Of a DNA stretch of 64,000 bases, positions 12,101-36,500 are shown one piece after another. Position 1 is the stretch's first letter. Each line of letters begins with the position of its first letter. The notes below the pieces were generated by a model. That model was not told the DNA's origin. It ran no database searches and saw only the letters and a program-made list of their open reading frames with translations. The position numbers were made by a program, and so were the translations under genes. The DNA comes from Luscinia megarhynchos (lineage: Eukaryota; Chordata; Aves; Passeriformes; Turdidae). The stretch covers positions 43,615,761-43,679,760 of the forward strand of contig CM067592.1 of NCBI GenBank assembly GCA_034336665.1. Direction: 5' to 3'.

Positions 12101-15100
12101 AAGAAAATAAGTAAAACTTTAAAGTAATTTAATGTCTGAAAAGCCTGTGATGTAGAACCCAGATCTGAAAATAGTAATATGAGGAAAAATTTGATGAAAT
12201 GTTGTTATTTTTTCGTAACCGGAAAAATGTAATGGATCAATGGATGGAATTTAGTATGAACTATACTAACTTGCTCTTGAATTGCATCAAATTATTAACT
12301 CTTTTAGGAGTGATCAGATATATGTGATACATGGTTCTGGAAGTTTTCTCTGACACACACTTGGTCTTTATCAAGGCTGGCTGTCTCTGCCATGTAATGA
12401 GTCTTCATTACACGATTTAAGAGTAAATCTCCTACACTTGCTTCTTAGTTGCACCAGCTGAAAGAACAACACTTGCTAAACACATGCACTGTGAGGTGAG
12501 ATTCCTTAGAAGCCATTTTTAGTTACCTAGCCTATCATACATTTAAACCACTGCAGATCACTCTTTGGCTGTTGTGGTTGCACTTAAGAAACATAAACTG
12601 CAAGCCTCCAGTTCTGGGTATTTTGTTTGAGAACATTCAAGATAGCCTTGAAATCAGAAAATTCCTTCCTCCTTCGGACATTTTTTCTATTAGTTTTCAT
12701 GTTAGACATTGCTTTTTTAACATACTATCTCAGAGATAGGAGGAGGAAATTGTTACTTAGGCATGAATTCAGAGAAAGTGTGTAATGGTTCTTTAGAAGT
12801 GATACCTTCTGTTTGTAGTACCTAGTCTACACAAGTCTTGTCAGCTTTCCTGTGCAATGATTTTATTCAGAAAAAGTGCTGGAAGTAATAAGAAAAGTAT
12901 ACACAGCACTTGTTGGCTGTCCAGAAACAGCAAGTAAATTAAAATACGAACAACATGAGCATTAAGCATTGATAGTTTGCCTTCTCTAGAATTCAGTGAT
13001 AGAAGTAGCTGAGAGTGAGGCTGAAGCAGAGATTCCACTGCCCCTCTATATAGTCTTTGCATTGTGGATATGTGAGTGAAGACAGAGTATCTCAGGTTGT
13101 TTATGTGGAGAGAAAGACTGTGTAATAATTTCTCTTGGACACTGCTTATGTCAAAGAGGTTCTTGAAAAAGTCATATGTTTCAAAAATGAAGGGCTGAAG
13201 TAGACAAAGTAACTGGCATTATGTCCAAGAAGGAAGAGAAGGTGAGGATCTGTGTATTTAGTTTTGATGTTCTGATTCTAACTTTGGCACCTTAGTTTGG
13301 TATTTCGAGAAAGGTGAGAGAACAGAAATGAAGGCAAGCAGATTCAGTGAGTTCTGTTAATGGTAGGCAGATAAGAATTTTGAGTGCTGTTGCAACGACA
13401 GAAGAGCTGGAGTTGTCTTGAAGGCTGTTCAGGGAAACTGATTTAAATTGGTGTGTTATTGATAATTTATGTGTTGTTTTCAAAGTGCATCAAGCAAGCA
13501 GTAACGGATGAAGTTCAGGTATTAGCGTAAGAAACACTTGCCTTCCAAAGGTACAGTTAAATCATCTATATATATCTGACCCAATAGGTATTTCTGAAAA
13601 AAAAAATACAACAAAACCCTGTGTAACTCATAATGGGATGTAGCTGGCATATTCTAACAGAACTCATGGGGAACAATGGAGGAGTTATACCAGTTCCTTG
13701 CTGATTACTTCTGGTTTTGTTCTGAGTGGTCAGTCCAGAAAAAAAACAGTGGGACAGAGTAAAAATTAGTTGACTGATAATGATACGTAAGGAGGAAAAA
13801 CATATGAATTGAAGATATCAGCATGCACAGTTGTGGAAAATAGTTGTCTCAGAATGGTGCAGTGTAAGAAAGAGAAGCTTCTTCAGGACTGGATATGCAA
13901 AGAAATTAAGTATACAGGCAGGTTGAGCTTAGGGAGGCATCCCAGCACACTTACCAGTCCAGATCCTCAGCACCAGGGAACCACTGCTCAGAAAAATTTC
14001 ATAACATCATAACCTCTTGACTTTAGCTATAGGAAGGTAATTTTGTAACTAGCTATGCAGAGAAATGCTCTAACTCCTTGTATAAGCCCATGTTCCTATG
14101 TAAGGCTTTTCACAAAGATATGGTCTTTAATTCATTAGTATATGTAAAACGCGTGTAGAGATTGACCTACTTTAGACATGCCTGTTTATGAGTCACTGGT
14201 GTTCCACCTTTGAAAGAAGTTACTCTTTCCAAATACTGTGACACAGTTGCTTATTAAAAGGTGTAATTAGCAAAAAAAATTACTATAGTTACAGAAATAA
14301 TAGTCTCAATTCAGATTGGCACACTTGTGATAATTCACTTCATATATGCTTCATTATTTCATTTTACTTTTCACAGTGAATGCCCAAAAACAGTTCAATG
14401 ATTAATGAAATCTCCCCTTGTCCTCCACAAGTCTACTCTGCCCTTATGATTGTTAATAATACAACTTACACTTTTTAACAATACTCTTAGAATGTATTGG
14501 CTTCTCTTGTATTGTTGCTACAGAAGGCAGCTCCCGCAAATACAAGGAAGTTTGAAAAAAGTTGCACTGCTTATAGTAGAAACAATGTGGAGGGTGAGAG
14601 TAGCTGTCTTATGAAAAAGATGATGCTTTTTTATTAGCAATAGACTGACATGTTGAAATCTTGCCAGGGTAGTCATTATAGGTATCCATTAAAATCCTGA
14701 TGACTTGTGTTCCATTTCAGTTTTGCAATTAATTCAGGACCAGAGGGTGTTAGGTGATACTTGGTAGACAGCAAGGTTTAAATAAAAAATGGCACATTGA
14801 GCTATGAGGTGTAGTGAAACACTGATTTGGCTTGCAAGCTGGACCAGGAAACAGAGAAAAAGATACCAGTCTTATCTGCCTTCAGAAACCAATACTGGGA
14901 TTTATTTTGGCTTCATGGAAAATATTTCAATTGTGTGTGGACAGAGCTTCAGTATGACTTTTCATGTCATTTGACAGAGTTAGTTTCACCCTTCTGGTTT
15001 CGTAATATTCACAGCCATCGTTCATTTCACTTCCTGATTGCAACAGCAGTGATTCAGCAGTGGGTTGGAAACTATTTTATGTTGCATGTCTCTAGCTGTA

Positions 15101-15791
15101 GGTTAGTGCTGTAGGTTAATAAAATGTTAGCCTTTGTCACTGATGGCTAAAAATGTGACACAAACATAAAACAAGTGGTCTAATTAGGGAATCTTGATAC
15201 TATTTTTCTTTCAAATTTTCCACGTTTCCAGCTAAAGGAAAACAGAAAACAGAATGCACAGAAAACTCTCAAGAAGTTTAAAATGCATCCTGTCTATCCA
15301 AATGAGCATTTAAGACTGAAACCAAAATTCCTTGTTACTTCCTTCATATGAGTGGTGAAAGTTAAGTTTCTGTGTTGGCTTAGCCTACCGGCAATGATGT
15401 GGTATGCGATAGCTAAAATTCTTGATAGTGATCTTGATAAGAGTCATTAGAATGTTTTTTTCAGTAAACCCTCCTTAGAGGTTTCAGTTCAGTAGTGACC
15501 AATTCCTGTGCAATTTATCTTAAAAAGATTTCCAGGTAAACTATCTGACTTTTTTTTTTTTTTTAAGTCTTTAAGTCATAACACAGTCATTTAAGATTTC
15601 GTTGCTACTGCATAAGACCTCTATAGCAAACTCAGTGTTTGGTAAAAATGGATACATTCCTTCGTTTTGTACCACTCTTTTCTCCCAACAATGACTATAC
15701 TGTTTACATATTGTTTGTAACTGTGTTTAAAATGCCTGTGCACATATGTTTTAATATATGTATATATTTATTTTTGCATTTTAGAGCTGTG

Positions 15792-27053
<11,262 letters not shown>

Positions 27054-27535
27054 AATGGACAAAAGTGACCTAAAAGCAAAGTCAGTTGTGGAATGTTTTA
27101 AAAAGAAAACTATAACGTAAGTATGATATAGCAAGATGCCTGCTTTATCATCTGTATGATTTCAGTAGTAACAATTTCTTAGTTGGTTATGTTACGCAAA
27201 TATAAAGGGTTAGTATATGGTGATGCTTAACTGGAATCTTTAATTTTGCATTACATATGCTTCATAAGGATGAGGTTAGTTTTATAATGTTGTGATAAAC
27301 CTCCTTCATCTACTTCCACCTGATGAACAGCCGTGTGTAATGAAAGCAGGAAACACTTTTTGGTGTGTTGTGGTTTGTGAAAAAGGAGTTCTAGCAAACA
27401 ATAAGCCTGTTTGTATAATCTAAATGTGTAAGAAAATTCAGAAATTCTTCACAGTATAGTTATCATGGCTAAATTGTTTGATATCTTCCTGTTGTGGGCT
27501 AGAGTTTTTTGAAATAAAAGTAGCTTTGTTTGTCT
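27054..27535 (+). other. RNF170: RNF170 3' UTR (proximal form)
   Basis: This runs from the stop codon to just past the first good poly(A) signal. AATAAA at 27513-27518 is followed after about 8 nt by a G/T-rich element (TTTGTTTGTCTCTGTGG). Longer forms are possible; another AATAAA occurs near 30346. Confidence 0.6.
27513..27518 (+). terminator. RNF170: Candidate RNF170 poly(A) signal AATAAA
   Basis: A canonical hexamer 460 nt after the stop codon, with a G/T-rich downstream element at about 27524-27541. Confidence 0.55.
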
Positions 27536-30500
27536 CTGTGGAAGAAGAAACACAAGGACCGCATTACAATTATCACCCTGCAGTTTGCTGTTGTCCACAT
27601 GCTTCAGAAGAATAAGGGTAATACCTTGGTATTGATTGAACTGCACTATGTACAGTTGCATGCAATTTGTACCATTTTATTTTTATATTTGGGAATATAC
27701 ACACAGTATCTGCTTTACATTGAGAAATCAGTATTATGCACGTCACACTCATCAGTGCTCTATTTTTTTAAGTGAGAGCATGGTTTTTCTCCTCAGGCTG
27801 TTTTTTTTTGGGAAGTATATGTCTTAGAAGCAGAGGTTGTGTGCTGCTTTGGGTCAATGCAGTATGTCTGAAATGCAACTTTGCATTTCTATACATGCAT
27901 TTGGCCAATTGGAGAGGACACTCAAATTCCAAATAGTGGTTGAAAAAAAGAAGTCAGAACTGGATGTTTATACTACATGTACATATACTTGTATGTGTGC
28001 AGTGTAGGTGTTTACCCAAATGTACATTCTGCAATATATGTGTACTAAACAACATAGGTATTGGGTTGATTTTCAGTGGGAGTTTTCTTGGTTGGTTTGT
28101 TGTTTGATTTAGGTGTTGAAAGAAGAGATTCTGAATTACCTTGAAAAAGAGACTGTGATAAAGGACCACAAAAAAATCTTCAAAATGTTTTCAAAAATAC
28201 CAGGGTATTAATTATCCGTATAGCTGATTTTTTTTTCATGTTGAATTTGAGCATAGGCTATCATAGCTATACAAATAATTTGAAAATGCTTTCATTTCGA
28301 GCAGTGATTGCCACTATAAAGGTCCAGGATATGACAGATCATTGTACTTTTTATCTAGAGGAATCATAATTGCAATTTAACTTCCCGAGTACTTGAAAGA
28401 CAGTGAATTAAGAGGTGATTCTTTGTCTGTTTACATATATGGAACGAAAGGGACCTTTTCACCGCTTCTGTGTTTCCCCTTGCAGGTGTCTTTCCACAGC
28501 TTCTAGCACTTAGTGCAGGAAGATGATAGAACTGAAACCTCAGGTGTCAGTCATTGAGGGTGAAGATTGTCCTTCAGTGTCAGTGTTCCAAATGACATTC
28601 ATTTAAAACTAAATTAATTGATTCTTCATTTGAAAATTTAGTTTTAGAAATTCAAGGACATTTTACAAATGAACTGGAAAGCTAAACTTTTCTTTGTTGC
28701 TGTTTGTTAGAGATGGGTAAGAAGAGAAAAGGGAAGTGAAGCAAGGTTTGGAGGAAGAGAGCTAGAGAGAAAATGACATTTTTGGAAGCAAATGCTAACT
28801 AACTTTGCTTGAGCATCTTGGTTGAGCTTTTCCCATTGTGTTGGCATTGCTAATGTATGGTGATGTTTTAGTGGCTACCTCAGTTAAAACTCTTTAAGGT
28901 ATTATTGAATAAGGGTGAGATATTCATAAGCTGTTAGGTGCATTTACAAAGCAAGGTAGTAGTGTAGGATGTTATGTAAGACAGGATTTCACAATTTTGC
29001 TGTATTTTTTGTTGTTTTAGGGTTTTCTTTCCCAAGAAATCTAGCTGAAAGCAAACCCCAAAATTATTTTTGACTGAGTAAATTTAAAACCCTCTTTTCT
29101 CCTGGAGTTTAAGTTGTAGGTCTGTTTAGAGAAGAGTGTGAACTGCTCTTGTAGCGTAATTGGAGTTTGTTCATGGAATTTGTTGATCTAGTACCTCATC
29201 CATACTATTATCCTATGATTGTAATTTTCCCATGACTCTCTAAATCCAAAGTGTATATAGATGCACATGCTTACTGATTGGTTTTCTTTGAATTTCCCAA
29301 TTCCATGTGCTGCTTTGAAGTTCATGTGGAAATTCCCTATCCCATCTAAGAGGATCCTGTGTATCTGAAATCATACACAAACCACATCTGAAAGACTATA
29401 TTAAGTTTACCCATGTTCTTTTTCTTCAGTACATTTCTGATAGCCAGAAGGGTTTCACTGAGATGCATCTGCTTACTTTTGAGTACTGAGTAACACTGTA
29501 ATCATAAATTCAACACATTAAATGCTTGACAGAATTAGGACTGTTCTTTTCAGTGATATGCGTGCTTGCTTGTGGATATTCTTTTTTGGTCCTGCAAGCC
29601 AATGATAAACAGTATTATGACTTGTTCAGGCTTTTTTGTGTAATGCAGAGATGCATCTGTCCTGCATCATCTGGCCACTACTCCTTTCCACAAATCTGAA
29701 ATAACTATAAGTTAGCTGTCTTGGGTACTTATCTTAAGCTTAAACTAAGCTCTAGAACTCCCAAGAAGCTGGAGAATAAAATATGAGTGTGCAGTATTCC
29801 TGAACTGTGTGCTGCCAGGTTGTTCTGGCAGCAATGTGAAGGGTAAGGGTTAGGGCTGAATACTGGCTTCAGAATGTGGAGGAAATACGTGATGCTGTGT
29901 GCAGAGTAACTGAAATATTGCTGTGGTTTTGTCTCCTGAGATGGGGCAGGCTTGTCACTAAGGGAGGAAAATTTAAAAAAGGAAAACTATGGCAGGAAGA
30001 TGTCATGGGGATAAAACACAGTTCTTAAAAGATCACATGGGCACCAGAAGCTATATGAAATATTTGATTGTTCTAGCAATATTAACAAAGAGGAAAACAA
30101 AAATTATACTTAATAGCTCTTGCAAAATAACTTGTAGCATCTTGAGGCCTAATGATCATCGCTGTATAGAGCGATCCATTTCTGTGCTGTTTGTGTGCCA
30201 CACCACTGATGTCTGTGAGGATCAGGCAGAACGGTGTGGTTTGGGGATACAATTTTGCCGTAAGTTTCATAGAACTGTAGCAGTATGTTACACTAGATTT
30301 TTAAGACAAAAGAATTTAAAACTACTTGTTGTTACTTTTAATGATAATAAATTGCTGTTAAAGAGATTCTCTTGAATTATCTTATTTTATTGACTATCTG
30401 GATGCAATATTGTTTTGCTTCCCCTTTTTCCACTTCTATGCATTAAAGTTGTAAGTGTGGCCCCACCCTTGAGAGGAAGAGAGTGCTCAAGATTTGTAGG

Positions 30501-33500
30501 TGCTCATCATGGTCAAAAGGAATGACAAAAGTCAGAGGGTCCACAAAAACTCACAAGGTTCTATTAGTAAATTATGTACTTGGTATGGAATTTAGTATAA
30601 GTTAGGACCTGATTTCCTCTATGAACACACAGCAGTGGGTTTTGAACAGAGGGGTGGGGTGAAAGGGGAGAGAGAAAAACAGAAATAAATTAAAGAGGAG
30701 AGAGGAAAATAAGGACAGAGGGAGAGATCATCAGTCCTAGTTCCAGCATCAATCCAGCTGGGGTGTGCTGGGGATGCCCACACACGTGGGCTTGGTTGGA
30801 ATACCTTTCATAAATAAATCTCCGAGTTTTGGAAATAAGTTTCTCAGTTTTTATGCAAATCACTAATCCTGTGCAGTCCATTCCTCTACACCTTTCTGGG
30901 AATGGATCAGAAGGCTTTGGGGATCCCTGGTGGTCTCAGTCTCCTCTTACAGTCCATGCCCATTTCTCAGTCTCACCCCTGCACTTGTGCTGTGTTGTGT
31001 TCATCTCCAAGAGCCAGAACAAGGATGTTTGTCTCAGAAAAGTGCTCCCTACCTCCTTATGGCCTCTCCTCCAGCCATATCCAGTTCTTTCTCAGTGTAT
31101 TATTACCAACAATTCTTGGCTCTTATCACCAACAGTCCATGGTTGGCTCCACAGCTATCTGGCTATTGGTGTTTGAGGCATATACATGACCCCTCTTGTC
31201 TCCTAGGATTCTACAGGCAGTAACTTTTCTGCAGTTGTGATCTGTTTTTGTCTTGATGTCTGTGGTCAGGATCTTTGTAGATAACTCAGTGTTTTTCATC
31301 TTTGTGATTGCCATAATAAAGATTACAAAATTCCTAAGATCTTAGTCCCCAAAGCAAAAGTTGTACATCAGATGTCCTTCCCTAAACAGTCCAACCAGTT
31401 CCATGAATACTAACCTTTTAGGCTGCCAAACCAGTACAGATGGTGGTCACTTAGCACCTTCACATAACAGTTGTTAAGCAAACAAAAGCGTAAAGCTGGG
31501 TGTATGAGAATGTAAGCAAACAGAAAATAGTCTCTGTAAGTTTATAGGAAGATTGGGCTCGGAAGAAATGTGCTGCAATCCTGGGCTTTTCTTAATTCAT
31601 GTCATGGAAGGGGCCTGGACATCGTGATGATCCATTCTGCTAAGAAATGTCTAACAAATCATAGCTGGGAAGTTCAGTGCCAAGTTGGGCTGAGTCTTTT
31701 GTTAACTTCGTAGCCTGCTTTGGTACATAGTTCCAGTGTTCATGAAAAAATATGTAATTGAATAATTGGTAAGATGCTATTAAATCAGATTGGAAGTTTG
31801 ATAAGTATATGCTACACTTGTCCTTACATGTGATGCCCATGTGCTTGCCATGGAAAGCTCAGCTAAACCCTTGAAAGTTCCTCAACCAAGGCTGCAAAAG
31901 GACATAGATTTTTTAGGAGGTCTGTTACTCAGTTCCAGTTTTGGGTAGATTTTCTGCTTCCAGCTGTCAGCCGAACAGAAAACTGCCTATTAGTCATCCA
32001 CACGGAAAGCTACATGGGTATTTGTTCCATGGAGACAGAGAAGTCAGTCTTACTATCCCTATTTCTCTGAGATGGTGTGTCCTAGTAGGTTGCCTTCTTC
32101 CCTGTTGTGTATACTGTGTTTTTAAACAGGGGAAGAAGCTGTTGAATTTCATCCAGTCAATGATTCCTTCAACTTAGGGATCTATAGAGGTTTAGAGCAG
32201 AGATAGGTCTCAAGGTCCTGCTCCATGTGAACAGCACATCATTACACATTGTGGTGAGTAGAGGTGCTTTCTGTAAGTTGGGGATTTTTTTTTCATTCAG
32301 GGCATGAGCAGCCTATCCAAATAAAAAATAATTAATACTGCAAAACCAGGAAAAAAGCAGGAGTTTAATAGAGCTTAATTTCATATTCTACAGCTTGGAT
32401 TCAGCCTCTTGGTATGTCCCTGCTCTGTACTGTGCTGCCCTATGTGAGATGTTTGTCACCTTGGCATCCACATAAAAGTCTATCAGAGGTATATTTTGTT
32501 TGTGCCTAAGTAACCTCAGATCTTACCATGGGGATTTCTATCACAACCTCTATGTCAAATGTTAGTGCTGCTGTATTGAACAGGTGAAATCAAAGGGTAT
32601 GGAAGGTTGAGGGCTAACAGAAAGGGTCCTCCTAAAGTAGATTTCTAACTGTGTAATATACTGTCGTTGATACTGTATGGTCTTGTATGAGGACATCCAA
32701 ATATCTTGTCTCTTTCTTTATGCTAATGACAGATGGAAGGCAAAACCATTAGGACAAGACTATAAAATAAATACAGAAATAAAGGTTGAAGAAACTGGTA
32801 TTTTGACTGTAGGATCGACTAAGGAAGATAGGAGTAATTATTTATGCTAAAACAGGACTGTATTTCATGTGTCAGATATGACTGGAGAAATGCATATGGC
32901 TGGAGTTTGAGTGATATCAAATGAGACTTAGACTGGAACAGATTCGCCAAGTGAATGGGGAGGGGATTTTGTGTTGTGAGAACTCTCCTGGGAGGCCTCT
33001 GAAGGCAGTCCAACACCTCTAGGGACTGTTTTTTGCACAGCTAGTCCTGCCGGGGGAAAGGGCAGGGCAATGAAAAGGTGTCTGCTTTCAAGGCAGCTCG
33101 TCTGGGCCTTAATAGATGTGAGACAAAGGAAGCTTGATCTGACCAAGTCTTTATTGCTCATGGTGTTTCTGACACACATTACCTGTATGCATCAGCTGGT
33201 AGATCTGACCAGCTTACCTTTCCCCAGGAATTTTGCTATATAGCAGTGTTTAAAATCCATGACATTACAATATGGCTACACCTTATTTCAGGACACCTTA
33301 ATGCTTATTTACTATATTATTCCATTTTATTGGCAAAACTCCTTGTTTGTCCGATATTTTCCAAGTGGAGTTTCTCATGATTAACAGATGATTAATTGGT
33401 GGGAGAGAAGGAGAGAGGAAAAAAACATAATTGATAATATTGAGTCTATTGCTCATTGCTGGCAGGTAACTAATGAGGAGCCATGGGTGTATCAGGTATT
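27536..33500. other. Intergenic A/T-rich region
   Basis: I find no coding gene here. A 128-codon open frame at 29989-30375 on the plus strand contains an AATAAA and has no recognisable domain; it is probably chance or extended RNF170 3' UTR. A purine-rich block at about 30640-30730 lies inside a possible LTR-like segment (annotated separately). Confidence 0.6.
30455..31560. mobile_element. Possible old LTR-like segment (weak)
   Basis: A stretch with a G/A-rich tract (about 30640-30730), runs of short pyrimidine-rich blocks and several AATAAA-type hexamers. Its texture is unlike the flanks and reminds me of avian ERV LTRs in reverse. I cannot name a family and the limits are estimates. Confidence 0.22.
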
Positions 33501-36500
33501 AGTAGTAACTTGGCTAGAATATGTTTCATGGAAATCTGTTCAGCTTCACAACTAGCATATGCTGTGCTTCACAGTCAATAATAGTTTTCTACCCCTTCCC
33601 CCTTCTATCTTCATTCTGGAAACTCATTTCTTCTTTTACCAAGATGGGGATGCAGTAAAACCTGAAAACAATCCACGCTTTATACAGGGTAGTCAAGTAC
33701 TACTGAGTAAACCATATTTTTCAAGGATAGGCTTCCCATCATCCCGTGGAATGTGTCCGTGCTCTCCAGAGCAGAAGGTCACATTTTTATCCTTCCTGCC
33801 TTCTTCACCGTCTAGTTACCAGGGCTTGGTGCTGATGTGGTGTTGCTATTATGTGTGGGCTCTAAGGAGGGTCATGGTAATCAGTTTAATGCGGGTTGAC
33901 CCAAAATATGCCTCATCAGTTTGCTAGTATATGACAGTTTATGTTTTCACCCCATCTATGGTCTTCAGCATCCAGCCAATCTGACCTGAAGCTGTTCTAG
34001 TTTCATTTCTCTTTTCCTTGCAGGATTTGGCTGTTTGTTCATTCCCCTCCTACTTTCTTACTCTTCTCTGTAACGACCAAAATGAAGATCACAAAAAAAA
34101 ATATGATGAATCATTTGCTTATATACTGCAACTGTTCACACCTTACCCCTGAATATTCCTTCCAGCCAACCCCTTCATGCTCTTGCATCTCACAGACCGT
34201 GCATCAGGAAGGAAGGTAGACATGTCTGTCACTAAAGGGCTAAACTCCTCATGCAGCAGCCTGAAGAAGACAGTTCAGTACAGCTCTGTGGTTCTGCCTC
34301 CTGTCCATGCAAGGAGCTAGGCATCCTGGTCTGCTGCCTTTTCCAAGAAAGGGCGCAGGACCTGAAGCCCGACAGACTCTTCCCTTACAGCTATCACTTC
34401 CCCTAGTAAGGCCTCCTGGTTTGGTAGCTGCAGATGGAGAGTGAAGCAGCAGAAGATGCAAGGCATCACACAGACCTCTTAGATAGGCAGGCTGTGTTTG
34501 CATCTCGGAGGCTGGAGAAGAGCCTAAGGAGCTGTTGCACTCAGTTTCAGTCACATCTGGAGAGACTGGTTTTCTGTGTCACTGAGGTTGTCAGGTACAA
34601 GTCATTTCTTGATGAAAAACAGCATTGCTTTGAAAATAATCTCTGTGGTGCTAACCTTTATTTACATATAGGTATTTTGAGCCCCTGGGGTTCTTGTTCT
34701 CATGGTTTCTTTCACAGCTCCCACAAGAAAAGATTGCCTCAATCTGAAAAGAAGAAGAGCAAACTCAGTAATCATATTGCAACTGCAAGAGCCCTAGGAA
34801 AGAAACCAACCATGTAAGACACTTGATTAAAACCACAAGGGCTGACAACATTGTGCCAACAAAGCCACTTCTCTGGAAATCCCATGAATTTCCCATTCTG
34901 AGCCGCTGGGCAAACCCTTCCCTGGATTCAGATTTTCACTTTTGATTCATCTTGCTCTGAAGAAGCAGGTTATTGATAATAATTTTTTACTAGTCCAGAT
35001 AAGAAGCAGAATTAGCCACACTGCCCCAGCTCTGGCAGAACTTCTCCTGTTCTACCTCTTGTTGTACTGTGGTCTGCTGCCCTCAATGACTGCCACAGTG
35101 ACTCACAAGGACACTGCAGATGCTGTGGTAGATCTGGGGCAAAGGGGGTAGGGGATAGCTGAAACATCTCATAATCCATGATTGCTGATGTCTCATTGCC
35201 AGAAACGGAAGAAGGAAGTAGGGAGATCTTTACCCTTTGGAAGAGAGAGGCAGCTCAGGGGACCACAAGCTGACCAGGAAATCCCTGAACAGCAGCCCCA
35301 GTAAGGCATGAGGGGTAGTCAGATCCGATCCTAACAGAAGCCCATGATGATCCCATGAGGAGTGTGGGGCAGACAAAAAGCAAGGCCAGGATGAGGTTCA
35401 GGCTGGGCATTGGCCCTCTGCACTGGTGAGCCAGTGGAGGGGAGCTGCAGCAAAGCAAGGTGTGTCCCACTGTTCCCTCAGCACTGCAGAGCAGATCCAC
35501 TGTACACTGGAGAGGAAAGCAGATCCCTGGGGCCAGGACTGAGCTAGTGGTGACAGTTGGCTCTAACCCCCTGTTAGTTGGTGGGGTTGTCCTCACACTG
35601 TGCTCCTTCGTGTTGCTGCAGGGATTTCCAACATTTTTGAGGACCACCTGGATTCTCAGGGTGTCTGTTGCTTCTTTGAGCTGCTGCCAATGGAGTGACT
35701 AAAGTCAAACCCTTTTCAGAGAAGCTTAATATAAGCTTGCTTCTGTTCTGTTCTGTTTGCTTCAGCCAGTCACTACCCAGTGACTCCTGGGTGGTGTTGA
35801 TCTTGATCAAGACAATGGCAGGTAAGTAGAGACTGCATTGCCCAAGCTGACAGTATGGGAAGATTCAGGAATAGACACAGGACAGGTGGGCTCCTCTGGA
35901 TATATATCCGCCTATACACAGATGTGTACATTTTCTGTACATTTTCCTTAAGTACTTAGCTTTCTTGGAAGGGATGTGTCCTCTAATCTCCACTGGGGTA
36001 ATGCCTTAGAGCTAGCCACTTCTCCATATAGCATGTGAAAAATCAAAACAGTAAGACCCTAAAGGGTTAAATTTTATCAAGTACCAAAATTTAGCAAAAA
36101 TAAAATAATCGAATGGGAAAGGGGAATCAACTTAGGGATTAGTCATTACTGAGTAGGATTTACAGAGGAGTAAAAGTAGCGTAAAAATGTAAACTAGCTT
36201 TGCATCCACCCACCATACCATGTTTGCTTGCTGAGAAACACCAAGCAAGAACCAGTAGGCACATCATCTGATAAACTGCAGCAAAGGCCCGTGGGTCAAA
36301 ATAATCTAGCAAAAGAATGGGATCTCACACAGCAAGTGTACATGCCTGAGCTGGAAGAGACCTGCATACAAACACAGAGCACACTGGTCATTGGCCACCA
36401 AGCAGTACCACAGCCTTTGCCCAGAGCTCTGTCTGCAGATCTTGGTATTGCCCATGGGCCATTTTCCAAGACATGTTTCACAGAGAGGCTTGCAATCAAG

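Larger units (their letters stand above)
6681..15784 (+). other. RNF170: RNF170 5' leader and intron 1 region
   Basis: This stretch spans from the promoter island to the acceptor of the first coding exon. It contains the TG tract, the 80-100 bp tandem repeat and two CR1 fragments (annotated separately), then mostly A/T-rich sequence. A possible extra non-coding exon lies at 9054-9110. The other open frames here are short, lack family similarity I can recognise, and look like chance. Confidence 0.7.

Noticed and set aside
29989..30375. 128-codon plus-strand open frame after RNF170
   Set aside because: A/T-rich with Lys-rich content, no recognisable domain, and it contains an AATAAA hexamer. 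It is more likely extended 3' UTR or chance.
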